64,000 nt of DNA from Geosiphon pyriformis (GCA_016748015.1 JAAOMT010000710.1:493621-557620); one strand, 5' to 3'; positions 23,511-41,148 are shown, counted from the stretch's first letter. The notes: generated by a model not told the origin, from the letters alone. Made by a program: numbers and translations.

Positions 23511-25377
23511 TACCATTCAATACGATAAGTCAAAACTGTTTTTCAATTTTGAGATCACTGTTGATTCTGTTATTGTTGTTATAAAGAAGACTATTAAAGT
23601 TTTTGGTTTAGAAGGTGGTTTCAAGGCTGTGGTATTAAGGAAAAAAAGAAAAGAAGGTGTATTGAAAGAGAGTGTTGATGATAAAAAACTTGCTGTTAAA
23701 GCTTCTGGTGCTCGTTCATGGGATTCTGAGACTGGTGACACTATAGAGTCTGAGAGTATTGACATGGAGAAAGAATGCTTGATTGAAGAAACCAGTGTTG
23801 ACTATGGTGAAAATGGTACTTTTGTGGGAGGAGATCCTGATCAAACACCAAAGGATTTGCATATGAAGACCAAAAAAGTGTTAGGAAAGCCACTAGGTGT
23901 AATTGATTACAATACTGTTGATACAGAAGATGATATGTTGGATGATTTCTTCTTTTTCCCACCCCTTCTTCCTATCAAGTCATCCGTTCAGGTGTCTGTT
24001 CACAAGTCCTTTGCTTTAGATATTGGTCTTGTGGCCATTGCTGAGAAGTTTTTTTAGAGAAAATTGAGTTTTATCAGAAAAATTTTTTCAGGTGTGAATG
24101 GTTTTGGGGAGGCTTCTACTTCTTCAAAATTTGGTGGAATTATTCATGCAACTTTCACTTCAGAAGAAGCATTGATGACCACAGCTAGACTAGCAAATGG
24201 TTGTAGTGTTGTGATAAACACTGATCTTAAGCACCCTGACAACAATCATATGAATTGGGCAATTGTGCTGAAAGATATTCCTGTGGGAACATCTGTGGAG
24301 ACTGTGTGCATGGCTGTGTTCAAATTTGGGGTGATTAAGATAATCAAAATGCAACTGGTTGGTTTGTGGCAGAAAGTGATTATCAAATTAGAAGATCAGA
24401 ATTAGGCTGATCTGTTAACTGCCAAATAGTCCATTCTAATTGGGAAAGATGCAGTATGAGTGGCCAAAGCTGACATCAACAAACACTTGTGAGATGTCCA
24501 AGATAGATTTAAAGCTATGCTGTATACTCTCCCTATGAGTACTACTGCTCATGATTTGTGGGATTTTATTGGTTCTGTTGGTAGGAAGTCCTGCTTTATT
24601 GGTCGTGATTCTGTTAGTTATTCTCGCACATGCTGTGCTATTGTGTACTTTGACTCTAAGTCGGATTTGGTTGGTGCTATGGTGGCTACCCCAGTTATAA
24701 AAGACATTGGTCTCTGATAGTCTTATCTCTCTTAGGCTTCATGTGTGGTTTGCGAAGGTTTTGGTCATATGTCTCTCAGTTGCCAGTCAGTTAAGAGAGC
24801 TGTGGTTCTGGATGGCAGAAAAACTCTCTTTTTGGCTCAGGACCAGTTTAGATTGGCTAAAATTTATGCGAAAAAGTCTGTACCTATTTCTCATCCTTTG
24901 GCTTTTAGCAGAAAAACTTGGGCATTAGTGGTTGGTACTCCTTCCATGCACACTTCTTGTGGTGCTGGTTTGTTTCTTGGTTCCAATAAAATTGGTGAAC
25001 CCCTTCTTCTGGTTGTAAGTGACTTGGAATCTTGTCTGGTTAGAATAGAGAGCAGTCTTGTTAGCCTTGTGGGACAGATTGGTGAATTGGCTAAGAGATT
25101 GAAGTCACTTGTGCTGGTGGTTTCCCAGTCTAGCCCTGAATATCAGCTGCTGGTAACCCTCCCATCACAAAATCAAGAGGAGGATATAGTGATGGAAGTG
25201 GATTCAGATAAAGCCACTAGTGACAAAATTGACACAATTGTGAACTTGTTAGCTTTTTTTCACATTGTTAAATTGGAAAATATATTGGATGGCCTCTCCA
25301 AGTCTGTGATTAGTTTGTTTGCTCACTTCGATAGTTTGGCTTCAGCTGGTAGTGCTGCTTTCCTAATTTCTTTTTAA
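23511..25377 (+). pseudogene. LINE ORF1, second copy (broken)
   Basis: Counterpart of 15175-16968. Stops include TAG 24055, TAG 24403, TAG 24427, TGA 24457, TGA 24490 and adjacent TGA-TAG at about 24715-24720. The zinc knuckle region (CVVCEGFGHMSLSC, about 24736-24780) is kept. It ends TAATG: stop TAA 25375-25377 overlaps the ORF2 ATG by one base. Confidence 0.85.
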
Positions 25378-28300
25378 TGAGTAATCTTGTGTGGAAAGTT
25401 GCCACATGCAATGTTAAGGGTATGAATGTTTCTGCTAAACAGGATAACATTGTTCGATGACATAGAGATATGGACAATTTGGTTTCAATCTTCATGGAAA
25501 CAAAGTTAAGAGATAAGACTCATTCTTGGTTGGTTGACAAATTTGATGGTGTTCGAGTGTTTTCTTTTGGTTTGGCCTTTGGCTATAGAAATGCTGATGT
25601 CGCAATTGTTATGAACAGATTCTTAGCTAAGCATATGTATAAAGTTTCTGAAGTTCTTGGTTGTCTTCTCTGTATTAAGTTACTTTTCAAGAATAAACTT
25701 TTGGTTTCAATTTTGGGACTGTATGCTAGTGTCTCCTTGGCTGTTTAATTTTCCCAGGCTGATGAGATTAATTCCTTGATTGTGAAGACTGTGAATGAAT
25801 TTTCTTTTGTCATTCTTGGTGGTAATTTCAACAAGGATGGTTCTCATAAGTGCACTAGTTTTAAAAAGTGCTTTGATTTGGGCTTGGTTAATTCTTTGGG
25901 GGAGAGCTCTTTTATTAAGGCACTGACTTAGAGCAATTCTCAGGGTGTTGCAAAGACAATTGATTATGTGTTTGTTTCTTCAAACCTGGTGAATGCAATA
26001 ATACAGCGCAGTGTGTTCATTGTAAGTGAACATTTTGATATGGATCACAAAGCTGTTTCTGTGTCTTTGGACTTAAGTGGCCTTTTGGATATGCAGTTAA
26101 ACTCTTTTCGCAAGCAAGTGAATAAGAACCATTGAAAATTTGATGTCAAAAATGCAAGTAATGCTAAATTGTGTGAGTTTAATGAATCTACGGCAGCCAA
26201 TGCTACCATGTTTTCAGATGAATTCTTTTCAGCCAGTAGGTTTTTGGATCTGGAAGCTATGTAGAACATTATTTGCAAAATCATGGTTCTTTCAGCAGAT
26301 GGAACATTTAAAAAAAGGTGGTTCAAGAGTTTTGATAATGTTTTTATCAAGGTGTCTTCCAGGTTTCATAAGCTGAAATTGCTGGTTTCTAAATTGGTCA
26401 AGGCTTTGCATTCAGTCTCTGGTGATGACTTTGCTTCTTTGCTGGAGGTGTAGAACAGGCTTGATTCCACTAGTGCTTTTGCAGTAAGGTCTTTTTTTCT
26501 CTCAGGTTCAAATTTTGGTCTTATTTGTTCTGCACTTGCCAAAGCAAGAAAATTGTATCGCTCTTTCAAGTTGTTGGAATCCAAGCATGTTGAAGAGTCC
26601 TTTATCAAGCAGGCTATTAATAAAAGAATAGAGAATTTTGAGTTGGACAAAGGCCACACCATCAGAAGTGTTTTGGAGCATCCTTTCCGCAAGGTGGTCT
26701 TGGATTATCTGGTTATGAGAGATGAGTTGATTTTGGAGCCTGAATTGGTTAAGTCTAAAATGAATGAGATCATGGAAGGGTGGACCAGGAAGTGCAGGGT
26801 GATATCTAATATCTCTAATGATTGGGCCTGCCAATACTAGCCTTTAGACTATGTGTATAATAGTGTATTCTCTGATGTTATATGTTTAATTAGTTTTAAT
26901 GAGATGTCTGCTATTGTCAATAATCTTCCTGATGAAAAGACTACTGGCCTTTCTGGTATCTTTAATAAATTGTGGAAGCATTGTAACAAGTCAGTTTTGG
27001 ATATGCTTCTAGTGCTTTTGAACTGTTGCTTGGTCAATGAATTGATTCCTGGACCTTGGAGAGATGTTTGGGTCTCAATGATTCCGAAACCTTATGAATG
27101 GGAGGGAGTTCTCACAAACACCTGTCTTATTGCTTTGATTGAGACAGCCCACAAGATCCTTTCCAAGATTCTTTTGGATAAGATCTCTTCAGCTTGCAGC
27201 ATGTTTGATGTTCTTTGTGGAGACAATTTTTTTATTCTAAAAGGGATGACGACACAGTCTCCTATTTTTGCCATTGGTTCTGTTGTTGAAGATGCCTTGG
27301 AAAAGAACTGAAAGCTTTGGCTGGTTTTACAAAACATGTGCAAGGCTTATGACTTAGTTGGTTGGGAACATTTCAGAAGGAGTCTGGTTAGAATTAAGAT
27401 ATGTGACAAGTTTATAAGGTTTTTTGGTAGCATTTACAATAGTTGTGTTAATAGAGTGATGACAGATTTCAGCTTGACTGATGGGTATCATGTTCATAAT
27501 GGATTGGATCAAGGGGAAGTCTTCTCATCTCTTCTTTGACACATATTTTATAATTCACTTTTGTGCGAAGTCAAGAGACAAGAGAATGTGTATGGTTACA
27601 GAGTGAATTTCCACTTTATTTCCAAAACTGGCCAGGTGAATCCTCAGGTGAGAATGATGTTATTTCTTGCTGCTGGTGCTTTTGTCAATGATACAATTTG
27701 GGTTGGTAGCAGCCAGACTGCTATACAACACATCCTTGATGTTGCCAGTGAATTTTTCAGGTTTAATGATATTTTGATAAATAACAACAAGATAGTGGCT
27801 ATCCTTATTAACTGTCAGGTTGTGAGTTCTTGTCTAACTATTAGTGATGCACCTATTTCTATTGCCAAAAAGGGGGAGTCTCATCATTATCTGGGTATTT
27901 TTTTGTTCTCTGAGAGTCTTTCGAAGTTTAGCTTGGCTAAGGCTCAGTCTAATATGCAGTTTTTTGTGAATCTGGTTTTGAGGAAGACTATATCAGACAA
28001 ACAGTGCATGTATTTGGTATCTATGGTCCTCTTTTCTATTATCGGCTACAGAACCCAGTTCAGTTTTGTTCCTATTAGTGTTTGTAATAAGTGGAACACT
28101 CTGGTATGCAAGATTTTAAAGTCTAAGTTTGGGCTGCCATGTGATTTTCCCAATGATGTACTTTATCATCTCTTTTTGTACAGTTTAAAGACTTTTGAAC
28201 AGATTCAGGCTGAGGGCAAATCTGCTTCCATTGTTGTTTTTGTGAATTTTACTGGTGTTTTGGGTCACTTGTTTTCTCATAGGTCTTATGATTTTTAGGT

Positions 28301-30065
28301 TCTCAGTTGGCATTCTCATCATCCTTTGCTGTTTCCAGCTTATGTTGGTGTCAGTCCCTCTAATAATTTTTTGGCTGGTGTGGTTCGTATTTTTTCTGGG
28401 TATGATTTGTTTTTGGGTGGCTTTCTAGCTTGTGCTTTTTGCTGTCGGATTGGTACTCCTATGTCTCTGATTCTTGGTGAACTCCATTTTTTCAAGTGTG
28501 TCTCTTCACTCAGACAATATGGAATTGCTTTTGTGGAACAGCTTTACAACCATAAAAGTAATGTCTTTAGTTGGGGTACCTTCAAGTGTTGGAAAAGGCT
28601 GGACCCTCGTGGTCCAGTCTTCTTTTGATTTGATTTCTCTATTTGCTTTCTTGGTGGTGGTTTTCATCTTTTTATTTGTTCTTCTTTGGTGGATAGATGT
28701 GTTGATTCTGATGTTCATTAATCTCATGATTTTGGTGTGGTTTGTAATACTCTGCTGACTATTAATGCCTCCTGCCTTTTTGTTTATATGGATGGGTCTC
28801 TGTGTGATCTGGGCACTGTTGACATGAAGGCTGGCACCACCATTTTTTTTGAAAACATTAACTTGGGTTTGGGTGTGGTGGTATTTGGTTTGGTTTCTTT
28901 TACTTTGATGGAATTGCAAGCCATTGCTTTGGCTTTTGAGTGTGTGTCTTCTTTTTATTTGGTTGACTTGTTTTCAGACAGTCAAGCCACTTTGGATGCA
29001 TGCAGGTCAGAGTCTCTGCTAGTTTGTCTGGATTTTAGAAACCATTGTTGAATTAAGCATCACCACATTGCTAATATTATTTGCCATAAGAATTTAGATG
29101 TGAATTGGTATAAGGTTAAGAGTCATTCAGACATCTCAGACAATAAGCATACTAATGTACTTGCCAAAGATGCTGCTTTTTCTGCTTGGCACTTGTCTCA
29201 CTTGGTTAGTAAACATTTTCTGAGCACTGGTAGTACTGCGGTTTCTGGTAACTCTAAACACTTTGTGCATGATGTTTTCCATTCTGTTTATCATGTTTAA
29301 TAAGAGGTTGGGTCTAGTTTTCAAGTCATAGTAGATAGTTTGTGTACTAATATTAATTGGTCCAAGTCCTCTCTGGTTTGGCACTCTGATTCTCACTTGG
29401 CTGCTGGTTTTACTAGTGTGTGTATGGCTGATTGTTGGACATACTTTATGAAGGCTCTCCATCATTGGCTTCTAGTTGCTGTTCGCAAGCATTTGTATAA
29501 TAGGAGTTACTCCAATGTAGTATGTTTGTACTGTGGTGATGTTGAGGTCTCAGACCATATCTTTTCTTGTCCTTATAATGCTGCTGATCATGCTCAGTTG
29601 TTAGACACTTATGCTTTAGCTTGGGAGGCTCTCTCTGGTTTGTTTCAATCCTCTTCATGTGTTTCACAGTTATTGACTTCTTGTATCTCCAAGATTGGAG
29701 TTGGCATTGCTCTGTGTAAAGACTTTGTTTTTAATAATTGGTATCATGAGTCTGTTTTGGTTTTTAAAGATTTTAAGATTGGAACTAAAAAGGTTGTGGA
29801 CTTTGTGCATGACTTTTGCCTTATATTTCAGGATAATATCTGGTTGGTCCGCACCAAATACCAGGCCTTTATGGAGAAATATGGTCTGATCTCTCATGAC
29901 AGCTTCATTCCAGCATTAATTTCTGGTTTACCTATGGCATTCTCAGCTAGTGTTGTGAGATTGCTGGATATGGCTGAAGCTTTTGGAGTTGGTTTCGGGT
30001 TTCGTAAGTTTTGTTTATTTTTCTCAAGTGTTGGGGATTTGGTCTCTGTACATATAGGTGTATAG
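25377..30065 (+). pseudogene. LINE ORF2, second copy (broken)
   Basis: Counterpart of 16965-21652. The endonuclease ETK Glu is kept here (METKL). The GGDFN motif reads GGNFN. RT motif A again has Asn (27333-27335) and motif C again has Asn (27688-27690). RNase H keeps MDGS and SDSQ but reads NKHTN where the other copy reads NEHAD. Stops at Trp sites include 25459 TGA, 25929 TAG, 26133 TGA, 26262 TAG, 26838 TAG, 27537 TGA and 29050 TGA. Gln/Arg sites also carry stops (27309, 28297). Confidence 0.88.
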
Positions 30066-30189
30066 TATTGTCTTGGCTAGTCTGAGTAGCTGGTCACATG
30101 TAGAAAGTGCATGATTTGCTTCTAGTTTAGATTATTGGTATAATGTATAACACTAGGTTGTGTTTAGATCTCACTCATTAATTAATAAT

Positions 30190-31660
30190 AATAATAATAA
30201 ATTTTTATTTATTTAATATGTTTAATTTTATTCAATTTGCTAACATTAAAAGTGGTTTGCTTAATGTTAATTTAAATATTATTAATATTTATACTAATAG
30301 TTTTTTAAAGAGTTTGGACTCTTTTAAAATAAAAAATAGTGTTACTATATTTTTTGTTAATTTGAATATGATTATAAATATTAAAATTTAAGATTTAATT
30401 TTTTTATATTAATTAAATTGTAAACTATTGTTTTAGTCTTAAAATACATTTTTGTATTTAGTTTTGTTGTAATAAATTTAGATAATTAAACTGTTTTAAA
30501 TATGTATTTATTTAAATTAAATCAAATATTGTCTAATTTCCACAATTGTTATTAATTAAAAAAATATCATATTAAAAATATTGTTAATAATAAAAATATT
30601 TATATTACTTAATCAAAAGTTAAAAACTATTTAAACAATTTTAATAATAATAAAACAAATAAATTAATTCATGTTGTTTTTTTTCTGATATAATATTGCT
30701 TATTTAAGTTTATAAAAATACATTAATACTAAAAATTTGGCTGTTTTTGAAAATACATAATATTTTATTTATAATTTTTTCAAAGTTATTAATTATGCTT
30801 ATTGAGAAATTAAGTTTAAAATTAGGATTATTAATAAATATTTATTTGAAAATATTAATTAAATTAAGTTTTTTCAGTTTAGTATTTTAATTTACATATA
30901 ACTTTTAGTTATAGAAGTAAACTTATAATTGATTTATTCTTTTATTTTATAAAAGCTTTAAATTATTAATTGTTTATTGTAATTTAAAAGTATTTATATA
31001 ATAAGAAATATTTTAATATTTGTTATATTTATTGTAACAAGTTGAATTTTTTAATCATTTTTTTTATGTAAAATAAATTTCAATATTTGTAAATAATTGT
31101 TATTATCATATTTTTTCTTGTAAAAATTTATATTAAATTTATGTTAGTTATTTTTTTTTGTATTTTAATTGCTTTATTTATGTTTATTTAATAATATATT
31201 ATATATTATTTTGAATAAAAGTTTTGTTTTTAAAGATTAATATTTAAAATTTTTTTTTGTTTTTGAAAATACTGAAATTATTGTTAATAAAGTTGTAAAC
31301 TTTGTGTATAGTTTAAAAACAACCTATTGTAATAAAACTTAATTAGTTTACATTAAATATAAAATAGTTATAAAGAAAAATTGCTTAATATTTAGTAATA
31401 GTTTAGTTTCTTCTTTTAGCTTTTTATTAATATGGTAAAAATGCTTAAAATTGTTAAAAATTTTGGTGTTTGTTTCAGTTTATGCAAGTTGTGTTTGTAT
31501 TTTTTGGTATTAATAATAAAATCTTAAATATAAAAAATTTGTAATATTGTTCTAATTAGTTTAAATGACTGGTTATATATAAAAAATACATAATTTATAT
31601 CTAGTTTAGATTATTTAATTTAATGTATTGTACTAGATAATATTTAAATCTTACTTATAA
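30190..31660 (+). mobile_element. AT-converted LINE fossil, right part
   Basis: Continues the fossil of 22900-23440. From about 30250 it follows the RNase H region of the remnant at 13415 onward. At 31290-31330 it follows the C-terminal region (GTTGTAAACTTTGTGTATAG against ATTGTGAGCTTTGTGCATGA). At 31550-31650 it follows the 3' untranslated region, including CTAGT..ACTAG of the hairpin. It ends in an AAAAT-repeat tail. Confidence 0.7.
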
Positions 31661-31811
31661 GATAAAATAAAATAAAATAAAATAATAATTCAATAAATTA
31701 ATTAATTAAAATTCTATTTAAAAATATAATTTGTTTTGCTTTTAAAATTAGTAAAAATTAATATATTAAGCAATTTAATTATGTCTTAATTCAAACTAAT
31801 TTTAAGAAATA

Positions 31812-31854
<43 letters not shown>

Positions 31855-32687
31855 TAAAATAAAAAAACTGTTGTTTATAACTAAAAAAACCAAAAAAAAT
31901 CAATTTTTTTAACATGGAAAAGAAAAAATAAAATCAAAAACCAATAACTTAACTATAATTTGTGAATCAAAGTCTTAAAGCTTTTAACAGTAATATTAAT
32001 AAAACCACATTAAAAAAACTTTATATAACTTAATAAATATTTACCTAAAAATTTATTTTAAACAATTTATAAAAATTGACAAAAAAATAAGTAACAATAA
32101 AACTTATATATATTTAACAATTTGTTTTTATTAAATGATTCAAAATTTTAAATACTATAAAAGGATTAGTAAAAAAATTTATTCTTTGCGACTTCTTGAA
32201 AAAGTGAGTTTTCTCACATCCGCTATTTTAGCACAACCAATCAAAAGTCTATGAATATAAGCATGAATAAAATAAACTTACCTTCTAACTAGCTTTCCTG
32301 TAATGAGTATGAATTTTGCTAAAAATCTTGAATATTAATATAGTTGCGATTAAATCACAAGAGCAGCCTTTGGGAGGCTGTAAATTGTTGAGTTTTATCC
32401 GGGGTACAACCGTTTTAAGCTTGTCCTCGATTGAAAACGCGTCCGGATTTGGAATCAGATTGACAAAAAAAATGGTCAACCAGATGACATCTCAAAAATG
32501 AAAAGATTTATTAGGAAATAAACTACCACCTTTATTATAAACTGCAGAAGGTTTCCTCGAAAACGGAATGATATACAAAAGTCGTCTAAAACAGGTAGCA
32601 GCAAACGAGCATGCACAATATAAAAGAGAAAGGGAGAAATAACGCCAAGCAAGTGATGATAAAATTGAAATAAATGTTCTAATTGAA
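31661..32687. other. AT-rich intergenic DNA and Prp5 3' flank
   Basis: Begins with the AAAAT tail of the fossil, contains an ATT microsatellite (31811-31854) and ends in less AT-rich DNA just after the Prp5 stop, probably its 3' untranslated region. No other gene is supported. Confidence 0.45.
31811..31854. repeat. ATT microsatellite
   Basis: About 14-15 uninterrupted ATT units in intergenic DNA. Confidence 0.9.
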
Positions 32688-37086
<4,399 letters not shown>

Positions 37087-37610
37087 TTTTGTAAAATTAA
37101 AGTCACTATTTGATGAAAAATTAGGCGAGTGCTCAAAATTCAAAGAGTTTAAAGACTTCGGATTCCTTGATGGGAGCGATAGATGATATGACGTATTATG
37201 ATATTATTTTTTATATTAAGTCACATTTATAAAAAAAAAATTAATTAATTATTAATCAAGAAAATAAATAAATAAATTAGAATTATTTAAAATTTTTGAT
37301 ATATAAAATATTATTAATATGATAAGAATAATTTGTTATTTACAAAAAAAGATTGAGAAAGATTTTATTTTGTAAAATTTTCACAAAAATAAGTTATTAA
37401 ATTAATATGATTGTAATAAAATAAAATAATTTGTAAAAAATTTATAAAAAATTTTACAAGATAAAATTATGTTATTTTGTTTTTTTTAAAACGTTGAAAA
37501 TTGTTGTTTTTATCAATTAATCTGTTTTTTAATATTAAATATTAAAATTTTGAAAATATGAATAATTAATTTAATAACATTTTTTTTTGCAAAAGATTCA
37601 ATTTGAAAAT

Positions 37611-37666
<56 letters not shown>

Positions 37667-38573
37667 TATTATTATTATTATTATTTGGTAATTGATTTCA
37701 TGTAACTTGTAAAAATATAAATTCAAATAAACAACAACTATTTCGGTTTTCAAATAACAAAATAGATCATGAATTCTTGAATTTAAATTTTATCCAGCTA
37801 CAATTTATCAAAATAAAGTTAAAAATAGATACCAGTCTGTTTAATTCAAATATATAATAAGAATACTATTACGAAATTTATACTTCATTCATTTATTGAA
37901 AAAAGAATGAGCAAAATTTGGATTTAAATCTTTTTTCATTTCTTTTCATAAAAAAATCATTTATATATTAATAACTTAATTTCTTTTCAAAATTGAATCT
38001 TCTTTGATTATATAACAAGGATTTTTAAAAATAAAATAAAATATAATTTGAAAATCAGGTTCTCATTTATCATCATCTTGATTATTTACTTTGGTAATAG
38101 AGTTCAGGTTTTAAACATAAAGCTAAATTGTTTTGGTAATTATTGAAAAAGTTGTAAAAGTATGATTGAAAAGGTTTATCTATTAGGTTTTAGAATGTTG
38201 TGCGAAAAATATAAATGATGTCAAGTATTAAAAATTAGAATAAAAATATTACTTTCTAATTTAGAAAAAATTAAAAATTAACATGGAAAAATTGGGAGTT
38301 CATGTAATATCTTAATAAGAATTCAAAAGAAATGAATGTGTAAATGGTTCTATACACTTTTTTTGTTAGAGAATATCATTTTTACTAAATACAAACAAGG
38401 GAAGAAAATAAGTCATTTTTGACAAAGAAAATTTTCTAGAATCCTGAATTAAATATCAAAAAATGAAGATTTTTTTGGTAAAATCAAATGTCAAGAAAAA
38501 TTAATATAGATTGTAAAATTATGAAAAAAATTCCTTTTTAATATTTTATCCTCTTTAAAAGTCAAGTTTATGA
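37087..38573. other. Intergenic region between Prp5 and the SH3 gene
   Basis: Upstream of Prp5, so it should hold the Prp5 promoter. AT-rich; contains an AAT/ATT microsatellite (37615-37685). No gene is seen. Confidence 0.45.
37615..37685. repeat. AAT array running into an ATT array
   Basis: About 17 AAT units followed directly by about 6 ATT units. The junction is palindromic and could fold into a cruciform or hairpin. Confidence 0.88.
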
Positions 38574-39256
38574 TTATAAACATTTCCAGCTCTTGACATC
38601 CCTACTAATCCATCTAACCCTCTCACAAAACCCTGGATCAACCCATCCACGTTCTCTTGTCTCTGGATTAAAGCACAGCCACCATTCTGCTCCTTCATCC
38701 GCCTCCACATACAACACGTATAAAATCCAATCAGCCTCAAAAGATAATTCTATTGGTTCGCGCGCCCTAAATTTGTGTAGGGTTCGGCAAAGAGAAGGGA
38801 TTCTTTTGATACAATAAGGAGGCATAGTGTTTTGGGCGGAGAAATTTGATTCGGTAAAAGATGATGGTTCTTCATCATGATCTGGTTCATTATGGATATT
38901 TCTTTAAAGCTTTAAATAATGAGAATTATTAAACTAATCCCCAAAAAAAACTTACATGATTTTTGCTGATTTATTAAAGAATGAAATTCTATCATTACAT
39001 TTTTTTGAAACACTGAAATTGTCGATCAGAAATAGAAGAATCTGGTTAAATAAATGAAAATTCAAAAATGAAAATCTCAACACTCAAATTTCGTACCTTG
39101 AGGATTAACTATTTTCTTCGAATACCTTAAATATTCATTAGTATATTCACTTGGTTTTGGCGGTAACTCATCGATTTTATGGTAAGAAGATTCTTCAGAT
39201 TTATTGACTTTGTTTCGTCGCAGCAAATTTGAGAAATATCTTTTTAGGTTTTTCAT
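38574..39256 (-). CDS. Small SH3-like domain protein, 2 exons
   Basis: Probably a protein-interaction module. Exons 39256-39097 and 38881-38574, joined in phase 1 across a 215-nt GT..AG intron, give 155 aa. The N-terminal part is basic (MKNLKRYFSNLLRRNK). The C-terminal part is SH3-like: FRAREPIELSFEADWILYVL, then EWWLCFNPETRERGWVDPGF. It resembles the C-terminal SH3-like module of the Rho-GEF 1.9 kb away on the same strand (ELSF, WW.C.N..T..RGWVDP.FCE). In both genes the module lies in the last exon, entered in phase 1, suggesting a partial duplication. Whether it is expressed cannot be told. The last 14 residues look unlike the family. Confidence 0.6.
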
Positions 39257-39383
39257 TATGATAATGATGTGATGATGTTTAAAAAGAATTTCGGTAATTT
39301 GAGTTATATCACTGGTTCGGGTAATAATGATGATAATGATGATGATGATGATGATGGTGATGATGATTACTAATAATAATAAC

Positions 39384-39427
<44 letters not shown>

Positions 39428-41148
39428 GTCCAGTGGATTTGATTTCCAAAAATTTGTTTAAAATTTTAATCTTAAAAAAGTCAATATAGAGTCTCAAAGA
39501 ATTAAATTCATTGAATTAGGAATCTTTATTTAAATTTTAGATTCAGAGACTATATTAAAAAACTGTTTTTTTGAAACCGAAATATCACTTACTAGAAAAG
39601 GGGAGGGAGGTTTTTTTTTTTACAGAAAAGAATGAATAAATGTCAAAGACTAGATATCAAATATAAACATATGATGAGTTCCATTCAGAGTCGCTTTTCC
39701 ATTCTGGGTCTTTATAGTAAAAAAAGTTTTTTGAATAGTACATTATCTTTTTAAATATAATAATTTAAAATGATTTTTGATATTAAAAATAAAAATAATA
39801 ATGATATTGATAATGATAAATGCCACACCTTTGTCTTGATGATCAATTCTATGGAGCTAACCGAGGGCTGAAAAAAAAAAAAAAAAGTTCCAAAAACCTG
39901 TGAAATTAATTTTAAGCCCACCTTCTGCTTTAAGGATGTGGGCGTATTTTTTCAAATAAACAATTATCTTTCTTTTTTTTTGTTTGTATGATCTGCTATT
40001 TTTATTATTACCTATTTAGGTGATCAAATATCATAATTATTCCAGAGACACAAACCATTATAAATTAAAAAACCGATTTTTTTTCACTGATCTTTAATCC
40101 TTTAAATAATATGATTGGCCCTCAATTGAAACCTTGTACAAATAACAATAGGTTCGTTACCTTAAATATCATAGATGTAACACCCACGTTTTTTGTTATT
40201 AGGGTTAACAGGGATTATGTTTAATTACCCATGTTTGAAATTCAAATAACTTTATTCTTCAAAAAACCTTTTTTAAAAATAAAATGTTTGCAGAAAATTG
40301 AAAATTTTAATTTAACAAACCGTTTATTCATTTAATTTGATACTATCGATTTGCAATTGAATAAAAAAACACTTTTTTTTATAAAAAAAAATTTACAATT
40401 AAAAACACATTACCAATAAATATTTATAATAAATACGGTTGGTTATTGAAATAATTTAAATTTTTGATGGAACACGTTATTATGTTATTCAAATGGTTTT
40501 CTAATCCGAATCTATCTATTTTTTAGAATCTAACTTCAAAAAACTGCAATCGATAACAGGAATCAAAATAAAACGTACTCAATTGTGATCCCAATGATTC
40601 GCATTTTGATTATCTATAAAAAAAAAAAACAATAGAAAATCTCCTATAAAAAAAAAAATTTCATTTAAACGTAATTTTGGAGAAATTCTTGTTTCTCGGT
40701 GTATTAATTACAGCGATGATGATTATATTATCATATTATGTAGGTAGTTTTGTAAGGGGTCAATGAATGTTTGCTATAAATTACAAAATATGTCGAATAA
40801 GGGGAAATAGTTTAAAAATTCACAAATAAAATGTACAAAGAAATTAAAGTAATAATCAACCACAAACATATAATGTATGATCTTGACTAGGAACTTTTCA
40901 AATACCCCAAGTTTTTTTTAAATAGATTCAATAATACTGCTTTGTATACCCCCGATTCTTATAAAAGATACCCCAACAAAAAAATTCACTTTTTTCAATT
41001 TTATGGTCTCAAAGGAAATATTATAAAATTAAATTAAGGAAAGTGATAAATAAATTGAAGATGAGATCTATTATATCCCCACAATAAACAAGAAAATATT
41101 TTTTAACCCAATTGTCCAACATATCCATAACCCATAAAATGCTTGGTC
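39257..41148. other. Intergenic region between SH3 gene and Rho-GEF
   Basis: AT-rich, with GAT (39326-39367) and AAT (39373-39427) microsatellites close to the SH3 gene start, an A run at 39869-39886 and several T runs. Presumably holds the SH3 gene promoter and the Rho-GEF 3' untranslated region. No further gene is supported. Confidence 0.45.
39326..39427. repeat. GAT and AAT microsatellites upstream of the SH3 gene
   Basis: Imperfect GAT units followed by about 16 AAT units. On the minus strand they read as Ile/His codon runs, which produce misleading long frames. Confidence 0.88.

Larger units (their letters stand above)
23441..30185 (+). mobile_element. Second full-length LINE copy, heavily inactivated
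   Basis: Same family and layout as the copy at 15036-21787, including the 5' inverted repeat, ORF1, ORF2, the 3' hairpin (30122-30156) and a TAA-repeat tail. At least six stops in ORF1 and about fifteen in ORF2. Most are TGG codons changed to TGA, TAG or TAA where the other copy still has TGG. Many CpG sites of the other copy read TpG or CpA here. It sits inside an older LINE fossil. Confidence 0.92.

Noticed and set aside
32316-32501. 61-codon + strand frame 3' of Prp5
   Set aside because: Opposite to the Prp5 3' untranslated region, no similarity; not supported.
39077-39497. Long Ile- and His-rich frames on the minus strand
   Set aside because: They are translations of GAT and AAT microsatellites upstream of the SH3 gene, not protein domains.
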